Assembly: GCA_963748405.1 (NCBI GenBank)
Contig: CAVVIT010000002.1
Coordinates: forward strand, 372,001-436,000
DNA: 64,000 bases
Source of the DNA: Fen-1273 sp963748405
GTDB taxonomy: Bacteria > Bacteroidota > Ignavibacteria > UBA10030 > UBA6906
Direction: 5' to 3'
In this document: in pieces, positions 17,052 through 25,012 of the stretch
Layout of the letters: each line of letters begins with the position of its first letter
Position numbering within the stretch: the first letter of the stretch is position 1
Made by a program: the position numbers and the translations under genes
The notes under the pieces: model-generated
Database searches by the model: none
Told to the model about the DNA's origin: nothing
What the model saw: only the letters and a program-made list of their open reading frames with translations

Positions 17052-18487
17052 CCGGTCTTTTTTGCTCTGGCTCTGTGTGCCGGGAATTCGACTTTAAAAG
17101 TTGACCCCACGCCGACGGTGCTGTCCACATGCACTCTTCCCCCCTGTCCTTCCACGAGCGCCTTCACGAACGCAAGGCCGATGCCCGTTCCCCTGCTCCC
17201 CCCCTTGACCGCCGTGTTTGTCCTGTAGAACTTCGTGAAGATCTTCGGCAGGTCCGCCGCCGGAATTCCGGGACCGGTATCGCGAACGACGACCTGTGCG
17301 CCGAACGGGCATGGTCCGACGGAGACGTCGATCTTGCCGCCGTTCCCGGTGTACTTCAGCGCGTTGTTGATCAGGTTGCCGAAGATTTCGGAGCTCCGGT
17401 CGGGATCGATGGCGACCGGCGGCGTCTCCGCCGCCACGAACGACATGGCGATATTCTTCCGCGCGGCCTGCACAGATCCGTCGTCGACGATCGGTTTCAC
17501 GATCGCCGCGAGATCGACGGGGATGGCGTTATACTGCATCATCCCCGCTTCGACTTTCGAGAGGTCGAGGAACTGGTTGCTGAAGTTGGCGATCTTCTGG
17601 ACGTTTTCGCGTATGCCGTTCAGGAGCTTCAACTGCGGCTCGCTTACCGGTTCCTCGGCCTTCTTGGTCAGGAGGTAATGCGCCGAGAGGATCGACTGGA
17701 GCGGCATCCTGATCTCGTGCGAAATGTGCTGCATCATCTCGGCGCGGAAACGGTTCAGCTCGTCGAGGCTCGCGCTCATGGAATTGAACGCCCGGGCGAG
17801 GTCGGCGATTTCGTCGCGCGAGGGAATCCGGATCTTCGTGAACGAGCCCACCGCAATCTCCTTCGTCCCGGCGACGAGCGTCCCGATCGGCCGCGTGATC
17901 GTGCGCGTGATGATGAGCGCCGCGCCGATGGCGGAGAGGAACGTGCCGATGGCGATGAGCAGCGCGACGCGCAGGGACAGCTCTGTGGCGCGGTCGATGG
18001 TATCGACCGAGGTGTCGACGGCGCGCTGGCGGCTTGCGATCAGGTTGTCGACCGACTTCCGCACCCTGTCCATCGCGTCGGCCCGCCCGTTGACCGCGGG
18101 GGCGGTGAGATCGGCGCTCAGCACCGACGTGAAATGCCAGTCGTGGATCTGCCCGGCGAGGTCGAGCGTCTCCTTTTCCCTTGGGTCGGAAAGCATCCCG
18201 GAAAGGGAATCGAGGTCCCGGACGAAGAGCCTGTTCTTGTCGAGAAAGACGTTCCTGTAGACGGTGTCCTTTGCCATGAAATACCGGTCGGCGTAGCGCT
18301 CTTCCTCGTACAGGATCGTCCGCATTTCCTTTTCGAGGTCGATCGCCTGCACGTCGATCGTCAGTGCCTTGCGCGACGTGCCGGTTACCTTGTGGAGCTC
18401 CTGGAGCACGTACGCGGTGGCGATCCCCATCAGGAATATGACGACGCCGAAACCGATCATCAGCTTCCTGTAGATCGTCAGCTTCAC
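17048..18487 (-). CDS. Orphan membrane sensor histidine kinase
   Basis: A 479-residue kinase with two membrane helices (about 9-29 and 155-175) bracketing a roughly 125-residue periplasmic helical sensor. A HAMP domain follows, then a HisKA segment with His257 in ISHEIRMPLQS, and an HATPase domain with the N box (NLINNALKY), DTGPGIPAAD and the GTGIGLAFVK loop. The start is a GTG preceded by AGGAGGGG; it overlaps the acpS stop by four bases (GTGA). A long upstream extension of the frame is spurious. No response-regulator gene accompanies it: downstream are a lipoprotein and a MerR regulator. Its partner must be encoded elsewhere, or it may act on a nearby non-canonical target. Confidence 0.9.
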   Translation of the reverse strand: MKLTIYRKLMIGFGVVIFLMGIATAYVLQELHKVTGTSRKALTIDVQAIDLEKEMRTILYEEERYADRYFMAKDTVYRNVFLDKNRLFVRDLDSLSGMLSDPREKETLDLAGQIHDWHFTSVLSADLTAPAVNGRADAMDRVRKSVDNLIASRQRAVDTSVDTIDRATELSLRVALLIAIGTFLSAIGAALIITRTITRPIGTLVAGTKEIAVGSFTKIRIPSRDEIADLARAFNSMSASLDELNRFRAEMMQHISHEIRMPLQSILSAHYLLTKKAEEPVSEPQLKLLNGIRENVQKIANFSNQFLDLSKVEAGMMQYNAIPVDLAAIVKPIVDDGSVQAARKNIAMSFVAAETPPVAIDPDRSSEIFGNLINNALKYTGNGGKIDVSVGPCPFGAQVVVRDTGPGIPAADLPKIFTKFYRTNTAVKGGSRGTGIGLAFVKALVEGQGGRVHVDSTVGVGSTFKVEFPAHRARAKKTG

Positions 18488-18861
18488 TGGAGCCCCTCCT
18501 GGATGACGACCATGGCCACGACGTGACTGTCGGAGTGCGACATGGAGAGCATGATGCTTGCGCTGTCGAGCTTCGCGCTGAGCGTGCCGTGAAGCGTGAA
18601 ACGCGGCTGTCCCGAGGGCTCGTTCATCACTTCGACGTCCTTCCAGCGGAACTCCCCCGCCCATCCGGTGGAGAGCGCCTTGCTCAGCGCCTCCTTGGCC
18701 GCAAACCGGGCGGCGTAGTGCTGGAACCGGTGCGCTTTCGCGTTGCAGTACGCGATCTCGGCCGTCGTGTAGACCTTTTCGAGAAAGCGATCGCCCAGCC
18801 GCTCGATGCTCCGCCTGACCCTGTCGATTTCGATGATGTCGACGCCGATCCCCTTAACCAC
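18484..18861 (-). CDS. acpS: Holo-[acyl-carrier-protein] synthase
   Basis: A 125-residue enzyme that transfers 4'-phosphopantetheine from CoA to acyl carrier protein, essential for fatty-acid synthesis. Both AcpS signature motifs are present: GIGVDIIEIDRV near the start with the magnesium-binding Asp, and ARFAAKEALSKAL in the middle with the second ligand Glu. The length is typical of the family (118-126). The start is set at the GTG preceded by GAGGGAGGG with seven bases spacing; an ATG eight codons upstream gives MRKREGPA and has a poor ribosome site. The gene overlaps both its upstream HAD gene and the downstream kinase. Confidence 0.93.
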   Translation of the reverse strand: MVKGIGVDIIEIDRVRRSIERLGDRFLEKVYTTAEIAYCNAKAHRFQHYAARFAAKEALSKALSTGWAGEFRWKDVEVMNEPSGQPRFTLHGTLSAKLDSASIMLSMSHSDSHVVAMVVIQEGLQ

Positions 18862-19558
18862 GGCGGGGCCCTCCCTCTTTCGCATTCTCGGAATCGATCA
18901 CGTCAAGGAGTTCCGAGACGTCGTTCAGGTCGTAATCCGCGTGCGATTCGACGGTGCCGAACGTGTCCCCGTAGCGCGCGAAGGCGGTCGTGATGCCCAG
19001 GTTCGCTGCGCCGACGACGTCGCGCTCCGCCCAGTCGCCGACCATCACCGTTTCGTGCGGCTGCACGCGGAGGAGGTCGAGTGCCCGCTGGAACGGCGCC
19101 GGGCTCGGCTTCCGTTCCCCGGTGTCCTCGAACGTGACGACGTGATCGAAGAGGTGGTGAAAGTTCAGGTAGCAGAGTCGCAGCCAGGCCTCGCGCCCCG
19201 GCGCATCCGACACGACGGCGAGCTTCACGCCGCGCTTGAGAAGTGCCACGAGCGTCATGTTGACGTGGGGGTACGGGACGAGGGCCGCTTCCCTGGCGCG
19301 CCTGTAGGCGATGACCCCCGCGGAGAGGATCTTGTAGTCGACCTTCTGAAACACGTCGTACAGGAGCTGGTCGAACACGTTCTGGAATTCGATCCCCTTC
19401 TCCTTGTAGATCGCGTCGATGCGCGATTGGGCCTCGGCGGGAGTAAGCAGCAGCCCGGCATCGATCATGGAATTGATCGCCGCGCTCACCGCAAGCCGCT
19501 TCATGCTCATGAAATCGACGAGCGTGTTGTCAAGATCAAATATGACCGCTTTGATCAT
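18854..19558 (-). CDS. HAD-superfamily hydrolase (phosphatase-like)
   Basis: A 234-residue hydrolase. All four HAD motifs are visible: DLDNT (motif I with nucleophile Asp), the Ser in AVVSDAPG (motif II), Lys in GERKPSP (motif III), and GDWAERDVVGA (motif IV). A helical cap of about 90 residues lies between motifs I and II. This fits phosphoglycolate-phosphatase or pyrimidine-nucleotidase type members; the exact substrate cannot be read from sequence. It is directly upstream of acpS and overlaps it by eight bases, so the two are probably co-translated. The start ATG is only 18 bases after the preceding gene. Confidence 0.88.
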   Translation of the reverse strand: MIKAVIFDLDNTLVDFMSMKRLAVSAAINSMIDAGLLLTPAEAQSRIDAIYKEKGIEFQNVFDQLLYDVFQKVDYKILSAGVIAYRRAREAALVPYPHVNMTLVALLKRGVKLAVVSDAPGREAWLRLCYLNFHHLFDHVVTFEDTGERKPSPAPFQRALDLLRVQPHETVMVGDWAERDVVGAANLGITTAFARYGDTFGTVESHADYDLNDVSELLDVIDSENAKEGGPRRG

Positions 19559-19576
19559 ACCGGCGATTTCGTTTGT

Positions 19577-19849
19577 CTAGTGTGCGCTGCGGGCTGCCTT
19601 GGCGATTTCGTCCTCGATGTATTCGCGTACGGCGGGCTTGAGGTACATGTCGTCGAGCCCGATCTCGTGCATCGCCATTGCCAGGACGGCGGCTTTTTTC
19701 GCGGGAAACAGCCTCCTGTTGACAAGCAGTATCTTCTGGTCCCTGAGTATGCAGTACCCCCCTTCGAAATCGCCCCGTTCGTAGCGGATGGTGACGCCGA
19801 GCTGGGCGGCGACCTCCTGGAGCTCCTGTATCAATACCTCATGCTTCAT
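19577..19849 (-). CDS. Conserved-looking small protein of unknown function
   Basis: A 90-residue soluble protein (MKHEVLIQELQEVAAQLG then IRYERGDFEGGYCILRDQK). The middle holds two strands with an 'RGDFEGGYC' turn, and the rest is helical with many Lys, Glu and Ala. The sequence resembles uncharacterised short proteins found beside housekeeping genes in Ignavibacteria-type genomes, but I do not recognise a named family. Its start overlaps the end of the upstream membrane protein by 11 bases and the HAD gene follows 18 bases later, so it is part of the same transcription unit. No catalytic motif is visible. Confidence 0.6.
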   Translation of the reverse strand: MKHEVLIQELQEVAAQLGVTIRYERGDFEGGYCILRDQKILLVNRRLFPAKKAAVLAMAMHEIGLDDMYLKPAVREYIEDEIAKAARSAH

Positions 19850-20375
19850 GCGGCGGGAGGGGCGGTTTTGTGAACGGGCGGAACACTGCGAGCGCGATAA
19901 TTGTATAATAACAGAGAAGGGCGATCACGGGGGCCCCGGCAAGCGCCCCCACGCGGGCGACGAACAGCTCGCGGAACGCGCTGTTCCCTTCCGTCGTGAA
20001 GAACTCCTTGTATGCCATTTTCCCGTCGAGATACATCGTGAACACCTCCACGGGGACAAACGTATAGAAAAGTATGGCACTCATCATCAGCCACCCGTGT
20101 TCCTTCATGCGGAACGGGGAGGTCAGAAGGAAGACTGTTCCGCTGATGAGGACGACGGCATAGCTGATGATAATGACGACGGAGGCGAACGATATCAGCC
20201 GGAATATCTCCCGCTCCGCTTCGGGGTCAAGGATTTCCTCGAATTCCAGCGTCCCGGTCTTGAGCATGTCGTTGCCGATCATGGCGCGGATATTCACCGC
20301 GCCGAGCCAGAATATGGCGGCCACGGCGAGAACGAACAGGGAGACCCTCCATACGGACATAACGCTCCTGTTCAT
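19839..20375 (-). CDS. Four-helix membrane protein of unknown function
   Basis: A 178-residue integral membrane protein. Four hydrophobic segments are predicted: about residues 8-30, 62-85, 95-115 and 140-168. Loops carry charged stretches such as LEFEEILDPEAEREIF between the first two helices and MYLDGKMAYKEFFTTEG before the last. No known transporter signature is seen. It overlaps the upstream gene by four bases (ATGA) and the downstream gene by 11, which argues for a three-gene set of unknown proteins acting together at the membrane. Confidence 0.6.
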   Translation of the reverse strand: MNRSVMSVWRVSLFVLAVAAIFWLGAVNIRAMIGNDMLKTGTLEFEEILDPEAEREIFRLISFASVVIIISYAVVLISGTVFLLTSPFRMKEHGWLMMSAILFYTFVPVEVFTMYLDGKMAYKEFFTTEGNSAFRELFVARVGALAGAPVIALLCYYTIIALAVFRPFTKPPLPPHEA

Positions 20376-20809
20376 GTGTCTGCCTTCCGTCGGCCCTTGG
20401 TATCGATGAGCCAGTTTTTGTACCAGCCGAGGTCGTGGCAGAGAGAGAGAAGGTTGTTGAGACCCTCCTGCGTCATCGCCAGATACGCGGCGGTGAGCCG
20501 TTCTCTGACATCCGCGGGGGTTCCCGCAATGAGCGATGTCATGAGAGTCCGCGTTTTTTCGACGGCCCCGGAGAATTCGCCGGCAATCCTGTCATATCCA
20601 TCACCGTTCCGGCCGATGCGCGTCATGATGCCGTATGTCCGGTGGAGGAATTTCGCATAAAAACCGAGCTCGTCGAGCACATCCCGCGCGGGCAGTGTCT
20701 TCCCTGATTCGAGGAGAATCCCCAGATCGGCGCGATTGACGATTTTTCCGGCAGAAAATGAGTCGAGCTCGGATAGCAGGGAAGCTGTCGCTGGGCTGAG
20801 CTCCATCAT
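20372..20809 (-). CDS. Small helical protein of unknown function
   Basis: A 145-residue soluble protein, almost entirely helical, with no signal peptide (MMELSPATASLLSELDSFSAGKIVN). No recognised motif beyond a conserved-looking RTYGIMTRIGRNGDGYDRIA segment. It is the first gene of an eight-gene minus-strand block and overlaps the membrane protein after it by four bases. The divergent gene to its right starts 124 bases away with a clear promoter in between; no equally good promoter was seen for this gene. The start could be three bases later at a second Met. Confidence 0.55.
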   Translation of the reverse strand: MMELSPATASLLSELDSFSAGKIVNRADLGILLESGKTLPARDVLDELGFYAKFLHRTYGIMTRIGRNGDGYDRIAGEFSGAVEKTRTLMTSLIAGTPADVRERLTAAYLAMTQEGLNNLLSLCHDLGWYKNWLIDTKGRRKADT

Positions 20810-20850
20810 CTAATATAGAAAAACGGTGAGGGAGATTCAATTCCGTGAAA

Positions 20851-20879
20851 TTGCACGTGAGCGGGCGGGTGTGTATATT
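20851..20879 (+). promoter_or_regulatory. Sigma-70-like promoter for the barrel-cytochrome pair
   Basis: TTGCAC (20851-20856) and TATATT (20874-20879) are separated by exactly 17 bases. The predicted start lies about 47 bases before the ATG of the porin-cytochrome gene. Both boxes are close to consensus and lie in the only AT-rich patch of the divergent gap. Confidence 0.6.
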
Positions 20880-20932
20880 TTCTCCGTTCCCCGCGCGTCG
20901 AAACCCACGCCTGCACATCCGGGAGAAACCGC

Positions 20933-22042
20933 ATGAACCGCCCACCTCTGTACGTCATTGCCCTGGCGGCCCTGTTCTGGGCGTCCGCCGCATATTCCCT
21001 CCCCCGGTTTGCCAGCCGCACAGGGTTGAAATGCCAGTCCTGTCACGTCGACCCCTCCGGGGGGGAAATGCGCCAGACGTTCGGAGTCCAGTACGGGAGG
21101 GACCAGCTCCCCGTCCCCGAGTGGTCGAAGGGCGCGGATATGACCGATTTCTCAAACGTCATTACAAACATACTGGGCGTGGGTGCAGATTTCCGGACGA
21201 TTTACTACAACAGGAAGCTTACTGACTCCACCAGAAGCGACGGGCTTTTCCAGATGCAGGGGGACCTGTACGTCAACCTGCGCGTATCGCCGAAGGTGTT
21301 TCTCTATCTCAATTTGAACAAGGGGGCGTCCTCCGGGTTTGACGCTTATGCGCTCATGAACGTCCTTCCGGCGTCCGGACACCTGAAAATTGGCAGGTTC
21401 ATTCCCGACTACGGCACCAACCTTGATGATCACACGGCCTACGTACGGCAGTACACGAAACTCAGCCCCGAGTACGACGTCGTGGAACGGACGGGGGCGG
21501 AAGCCGCCGTATCTCCGGGCGCATTCACGGTCCTCGGTGGAATCTATAACGCGGACGAGGGGGGAGGAATACCCGGCACGAACAACAAGGCGCTCCTGGG
21601 AAGGGGGGAAGGGATGTTCAAGCTCGCGGATAAAGTGTTCCTTGGGCTCGGGGGAAACGTCTTCAGCACGAAGACCGGCATCCCGGGGCTCGGCACGACA
21701 TATTACGGAGGATTCGGCTCGTTCAGCGCTGGGGATTTCACGGTTCTGGGGGAGGCGGACTGGATCCGGACTTCGCCTTCCGCCGGGACGACGACGGCAC
21801 TTGCCACGTACACCGAGGCGGACTACGTCGTCACGCCGGGGGTTGATCTCAAGCTCGCGTACGATTTTTACGATCAGGACGTCAATTTGAAGAACGGCTC
21901 AAGATCCCGGTACAGCATCGGGGTGGAGTTCTTCCCTGTCTCCGGCGTCGAGGTCAGGCCAGTCTACCGCATCCTGAAAACGCAGGACCCCGACACCGGG
22001 ACGATGAACGAGTTTGACATCTTGCTCCACCTGTATCTCTAA
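20933..22042 (+). CDS. Outer-membrane beta-barrel with N-terminal c-type haem site
   Basis: A 369-residue exported protein. A signal peptide (cleavage near YSLP) is followed at once by a haem-c motif CQSCH (Cys34, Cys37, His38) with HVDPSGG. From about residue 75 on, alternating-polarity strands separated by turns (for example GLFQMQGDLYVNLRVSPKVFLYLNLNK) make up a probable beta-barrel that ends LLHLYL, an aromatic-flanked last strand. A barrel that carries its own haem near the periplasmic side could pass electrons across the outer membrane, or merely use the haem for sensing. The next gene encodes a soluble monohaem cytochrome 35 bases downstream, so they probably act together. The fold of the C-terminal part is inferred from strand pattern only. 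Confidence 0.75.
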   Translation: MNRPPLYVIALAALFWASAAYSLPRFASRTGLKCQSCHVDPSGGEMRQTFGVQYGRDQLPVPEWSKGADMTDFSNVITNILGVGADFRTIYYNRKLTDSTRSDGLFQMQGDLYVNLRVSPKVFLYLNLNKGASSGFDAYALMNVLPASGHLKIGRFIPDYGTNLDDHTAYVRQYTKLSPEYDVVERTGAEAAVSPGAFTVLGGIYNADEGGGIPGTNNKALLGRGEGMFKLADKVFLGLGGNVFSTKTGIPGLGTTYYGGFGSFSAGDFTVLGEADWIRTSPSAGTTTALATYTEADYVVTPGVDLKLAYDFYDQDVNLKNGSRSRYSIGVEFFPVSGVEVRPVYRILKTQDPDTGTMNEFDILLHLYL

Positions 22043-22077
22043 CCCCATCACACACAAGCGTGAAAGGCATCACATCT

Positions 22078-22479
22078 ATGCGTTTGACCGGAGGCGTTGT
22101 AGCGTTCGTGGCGCTGGGACTTATGGTTGCCGGTGCACAGGAGAAGAGCTCGAAAAGCGCATCGTTCAAGGATGACGTTTTTCCGGTGATCAAGAATCAC
22201 TGCCTTCCCTGCCATTCCGAAGACAACTTCAACCCGAGCGAGCTCTCGCTCGATTCCTACGATCTGCTGATGCAGGGAGGAAAGAACGGCGCCTCGGTCG
22301 TCGCGGGGAAGGCACAGGAGAGCATACTTGTCAAGAAACTCGGTGAAACGCCCCCGTTCGGCGACAGGATGCCGCTAAACAAGAAGCAGGTGATCAGTGA
22401 GGGAAAGGCAAAGTACCTCACGGACGCAGAAATGAGGGTCATCATCGAGTGGATAAACCAGGGAGCGAAGAACAACTGA
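22078..22479 (+). CDS. Periplasmic monohaem cytochrome c (PSCyt1-like)
   Basis: A 133-residue exported cytochrome. After a signal peptide (to about Ala20) comes the haem motif CLPCH (Cys42, Cys45, His46) in the context FPVIKNHCLPCHSEDN, then SLDSYDLLMQGGKNG and GDRMPLN, the likely Met axial ligand, and a closing helix MRVIIEWINQGAKN. This pattern matches the planctomycete-type cytochrome c domain. The start is set at the ATG with GAAAGG before it; a GTG six codons earlier is possible. It follows the haem-barrel gene in the same transcription unit, which ends at a good terminator. Confidence 0.85.
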   Translation: MRLTGGVVAFVALGLMVAGAQEKSSKSASFKDDVFPVIKNHCLPCHSEDNFNPSELSLDSYDLLMQGGKNGASVVAGKAQESILVKKLGETPPFGDRMPLNKKQVISEGKAKYLTDAEMRVIIEWINQGAKNN

Positions 22480-22520
22480 TCTGAATTCTCCCGCACGGCG
22501 GGAGATGCGACAACTTTGAT

Positions 22521-22561
22521 GCGCCCCGGGCCGAAGGGCTCGGGGCGCTGCTGTTGTTTTT
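22521..22561 (+). terminator. Rho-independent terminator after the cytochrome gene
   Basis: GCGCCCCGGGCC pairs with GGCTCGGGGCGC (12 base pairs with one G-T) around a four-base loop GAAG, and is followed by a T-rich tail GTTGTTTTT. It closes the barrel-cytochrome unit some 40 bases after the stop codon. Confidence 0.8.
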
Positions 22562-22684
22562 GGGTCAATTTTCTTCAGAAACCGACTCTTCTCTCCGCAT
22601 TGACCCCCTTTGACATATATTGCTCCGTTTGATTCTCAGCGGGAATCTCACGATATTTGTTTACATAATCTGTCTGCGTCATCT

Positions 22685-25012
22685 ATGCTAGAAGAGAAAC
22701 CCCGAATCGAACTGAGCAAATATTTAAGGGCCGAGTGGTTTTCCCAGAGTACGCTGATCAAGGCCCTCATCGCCGTCACGCTGACGGCGGCGCTTGCCCT
22801 GTTGTTTCCGAGGGGAGAATCGATCGACCTCGACTACAAGGTCGGGGCCGTCTGGGCGAGGAAGGACCTCATCGCCCCTTTTTCGTTTCCGATATTGCGC
22901 GACGATCGTGAATACGCCCGCGACATAGAGGAAGCGAAGAAGAAAGTCTACGACGTCTTCGAGCGTGATTCTGCCGCGACAGAATTGCAGCCCGCTGCGC
23001 TCGATGCCTTCTTCGCCCGGTTGCAGGAAGCGCTCGAACTGCGCGCCGGGATCCACCGCGGGACGCACAAGCACTCCTCCGTCGACTCCGCCCGGTTCGG
23101 CCGGCTCGCCTCCTCCCTCGATATTCCGTTTTCCGATACTGAATGGGACGCCCTCTCCGTGCTCGCCGCTTCCGGAACGCTGAAGGACATGCGCGCGGCC
23201 GTGGGAACGATGGCGCGGAGCTACCTCCGGACCGGAATCCTCGACAGGGGGAAGTCGTCCATCGCCCGGGATGACATCGCGCTCCGCAGGGGGACACAGG
23301 AAGAGATCCTCCCCGTCGCCCGGCTTCTTGACGAAAGCGATCTCCACGCCCTCCTGGAGAGAGAGCTGATCAACAGGTACGGGAGCGACAACGACGCGGT
23401 CAGCATCGCCTACAAGATCGGGGTGATGCACATCAGGCCGAACGTCATATTCAACACCGCGGCCACGAACCAGGCGCTGGCCGCGGCGGCCGACCAGGTG
23501 CCCCGCACGCTCGGCTACGTCCAGGAAAACGAGCGCGTGGTCAGCAAACACGAGCGGATCACGCAGGATACGAGGCTCAAGCTCGAGTCCCTCCGCAGGG
23601 CGCGTGCGGAACGGGGACCGGGATCCGACAATCCCCTGCAGATCATCGGGACGGTGATTCACGTCCTCATCATCGTGATGCTCTACGGCCTGTACCTCGG
23701 CCTCTTTCGCAAGGCGATCGTCCGCAGCAACCGGAAGCTCGCCCTGATCGCCCTTCTCTTCCTGCTGGAGGGGGTGTTCGCATACCTCACGAGGGAGGTC
23801 GACGTCAACGCGCCCGTCGAATTCCTGATACTCGTTCCCGTCGCCTCGATGCTCCTGACGATCATATTCGATTCCCGCGTCGGGTTCTACGGGACGGTGC
23901 TGATTGCGTTCATCGTTGCCGGCATCCGGGGAAACGACTACTCAATCGCGCTTGCTTCACTTGTCGCGGGGGCGCTCGCCGTGTACACCGTCCGCGACGT
24001 GAAAAACAGGACACAGATCTTCCGTTCCCTCGGGTTCATATTCCTCGGGTACGCCCTCGCGATCGTGGCGCTCGGACTCGAGCGGTTTGAGTCCCTCGCC
24101 GTCGTCTCCGAACAGCTCGCCTACAGTCTCATCAACGCCGTCATCTCCCCCGTGCTCACGTACGGGCTCCTGATATTTCTCGAAAAGTCGTTCCGCGTCA
24201 CGACCGACCTCACGCTGATGGAGCTCGTGCATTTCAACCATCCCCTCCTGCGTCAGCTCGCGGAGCAGGCCCCGGGGACGTATCACCACAGCATGACGCT
24301 GGCGAGCCTCGCGGAGACCGCGGCTTCCGCCGTGGGGGCAAACGAGATACTCTGCCGCGTGGGCGCGTACTTCCACGACATCGGGAAGGTCGTGAAGCCG
24401 ACGTACTTCGTCGAGAACCAGAAAGGGAGCCGGAACCGCCACGACAAGCTGGCCCCGCGCATGAGCTCCCTCATCATCGCTGCGCACGTCAAGGACGGCA
24501 TGGCTCTCGCGAGGGAATACGGCCTTCCCGAAGAGGTGATCGATTTCATCCCGATGCATCACGGCACGGCGCGGATGGACTTCTTCTACACGAAGGCCAT
24601 GGACCTGGCGCGGAACGATCCGGACGAGACCAAGATCGACGAAATCAAGGAGCAGGACTACAGGTATCCGGGCCCGAAGCCCCAGACGAAGGAAACGGGG
24701 ATCATGATGCTCGCCGACGCGGTCGAGGCCGCCGTCCGCACGATCGAGGATCCCACCCCCCAGCGGCTTGAGCAGACGATCGAGGAGCTCATACGGAAGC
24801 GGTTCGAGGAAGGGGAGCTCGACGAATGTCCGTTGACGGTCAAGGACCTGACGAAGATCCGTTCCGCGTTCCTGGGCGTTCTGATCGGCATCTACCATAC
24901 GCGCGTCAAGTACCCGGAGGTGCCGCGCCGGAAGACCACGCGCCGTCCCGCCGCGACGGAACCTCCGGCCGACAGACCGAATCCCGCTCTCAGGGAGGGG
25001 GGTAATCAATGA
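22685..25012 (+). CDS. pgpH: PgpH-type HD phosphohydrolase (7TM-HD, c-di-AMP type)
   Basis: A membrane phosphodiesterase of about 775 residues. The N-terminal helix (about 24-42) leads to a roughly 240-residue extracytoplasmic domain (7TMR-HDED), seven membrane helices from about 320 to 520, and a cytoplasmic HD domain. The HD motif is in YFHDIGKVVKP, with YHHSMTLASL before it and IPMHHGTARM after it supplying further metal ligands. PgpH of Listeria degrades c-di-AMP; the same architecture here makes that the best guess. The start is taken at MLEEKPRIEL; 25 residues available upstream are unlike the family. It overlaps xerD by four bases. Confidence 0.9.
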   Translation: MLEEKPRIELSKYLRAEWFSQSTLIKALIAVTLTAALALLFPRGESIDLDYKVGAVWARKDLIAPFSFPILRDDREYARDIEEAKKKVYDVFERDSAATELQPAALDAFFARLQEALELRAGIHRGTHKHSSVDSARFGRLASSLDIPFSDTEWDALSVLAASGTLKDMRAAVGTMARSYLRTGILDRGKSSIARDDIALRRGTQEEILPVARLLDESDLHALLERELINRYGSDNDAVSIAYKIGVMHIRPNVIFNTAATNQALAAAADQVPRTLGYVQENERVVSKHERITQDTRLKLESLRRARAERGPGSDNPLQIIGTVIHVLIIVMLYGLYLGLFRKAIVRSNRKLALIALLFLLEGVFAYLTREVDVNAPVEFLILVPVASMLLTIIFDSRVGFYGTVLIAFIVAGIRGNDYSIALASLVAGALAVYTVRDVKNRTQIFRSLGFIFLGYALAIVALGLERFESLAVVSEQLAYSLINAVISPVLTYGLLIFLEKSFRVTTDLTLMELVHFNHPLLRQLAEQAPGTYHHSMTLASLAETAASAVGANEILCRVGAYFHDIGKVVKPTYFVENQKGSRNRHDKLAPRMSSLIIAAHVKDGMALAREYGLPEEVIDFIPMHHGTARMDFFYTKAMDLARNDPDETKIDEIKEQDYRYPGPKPQTKETGIMMLADAVEAAVRTIEDPTPQRLEQTIEELIRKRFEEGELDECPLTVKDLTKIRSAFLGVLIGIYHTRVKYPEVPRRKTTRRPAATEPPADRPNPALREGGNQ

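Noticed and set aside
18488..18664. 60-codon extension of the orphan kinase
   Set aside because: It overlaps acpS entirely and has no ribosome site, whereas the GTG at 18487 has AGGAGGGG in front.
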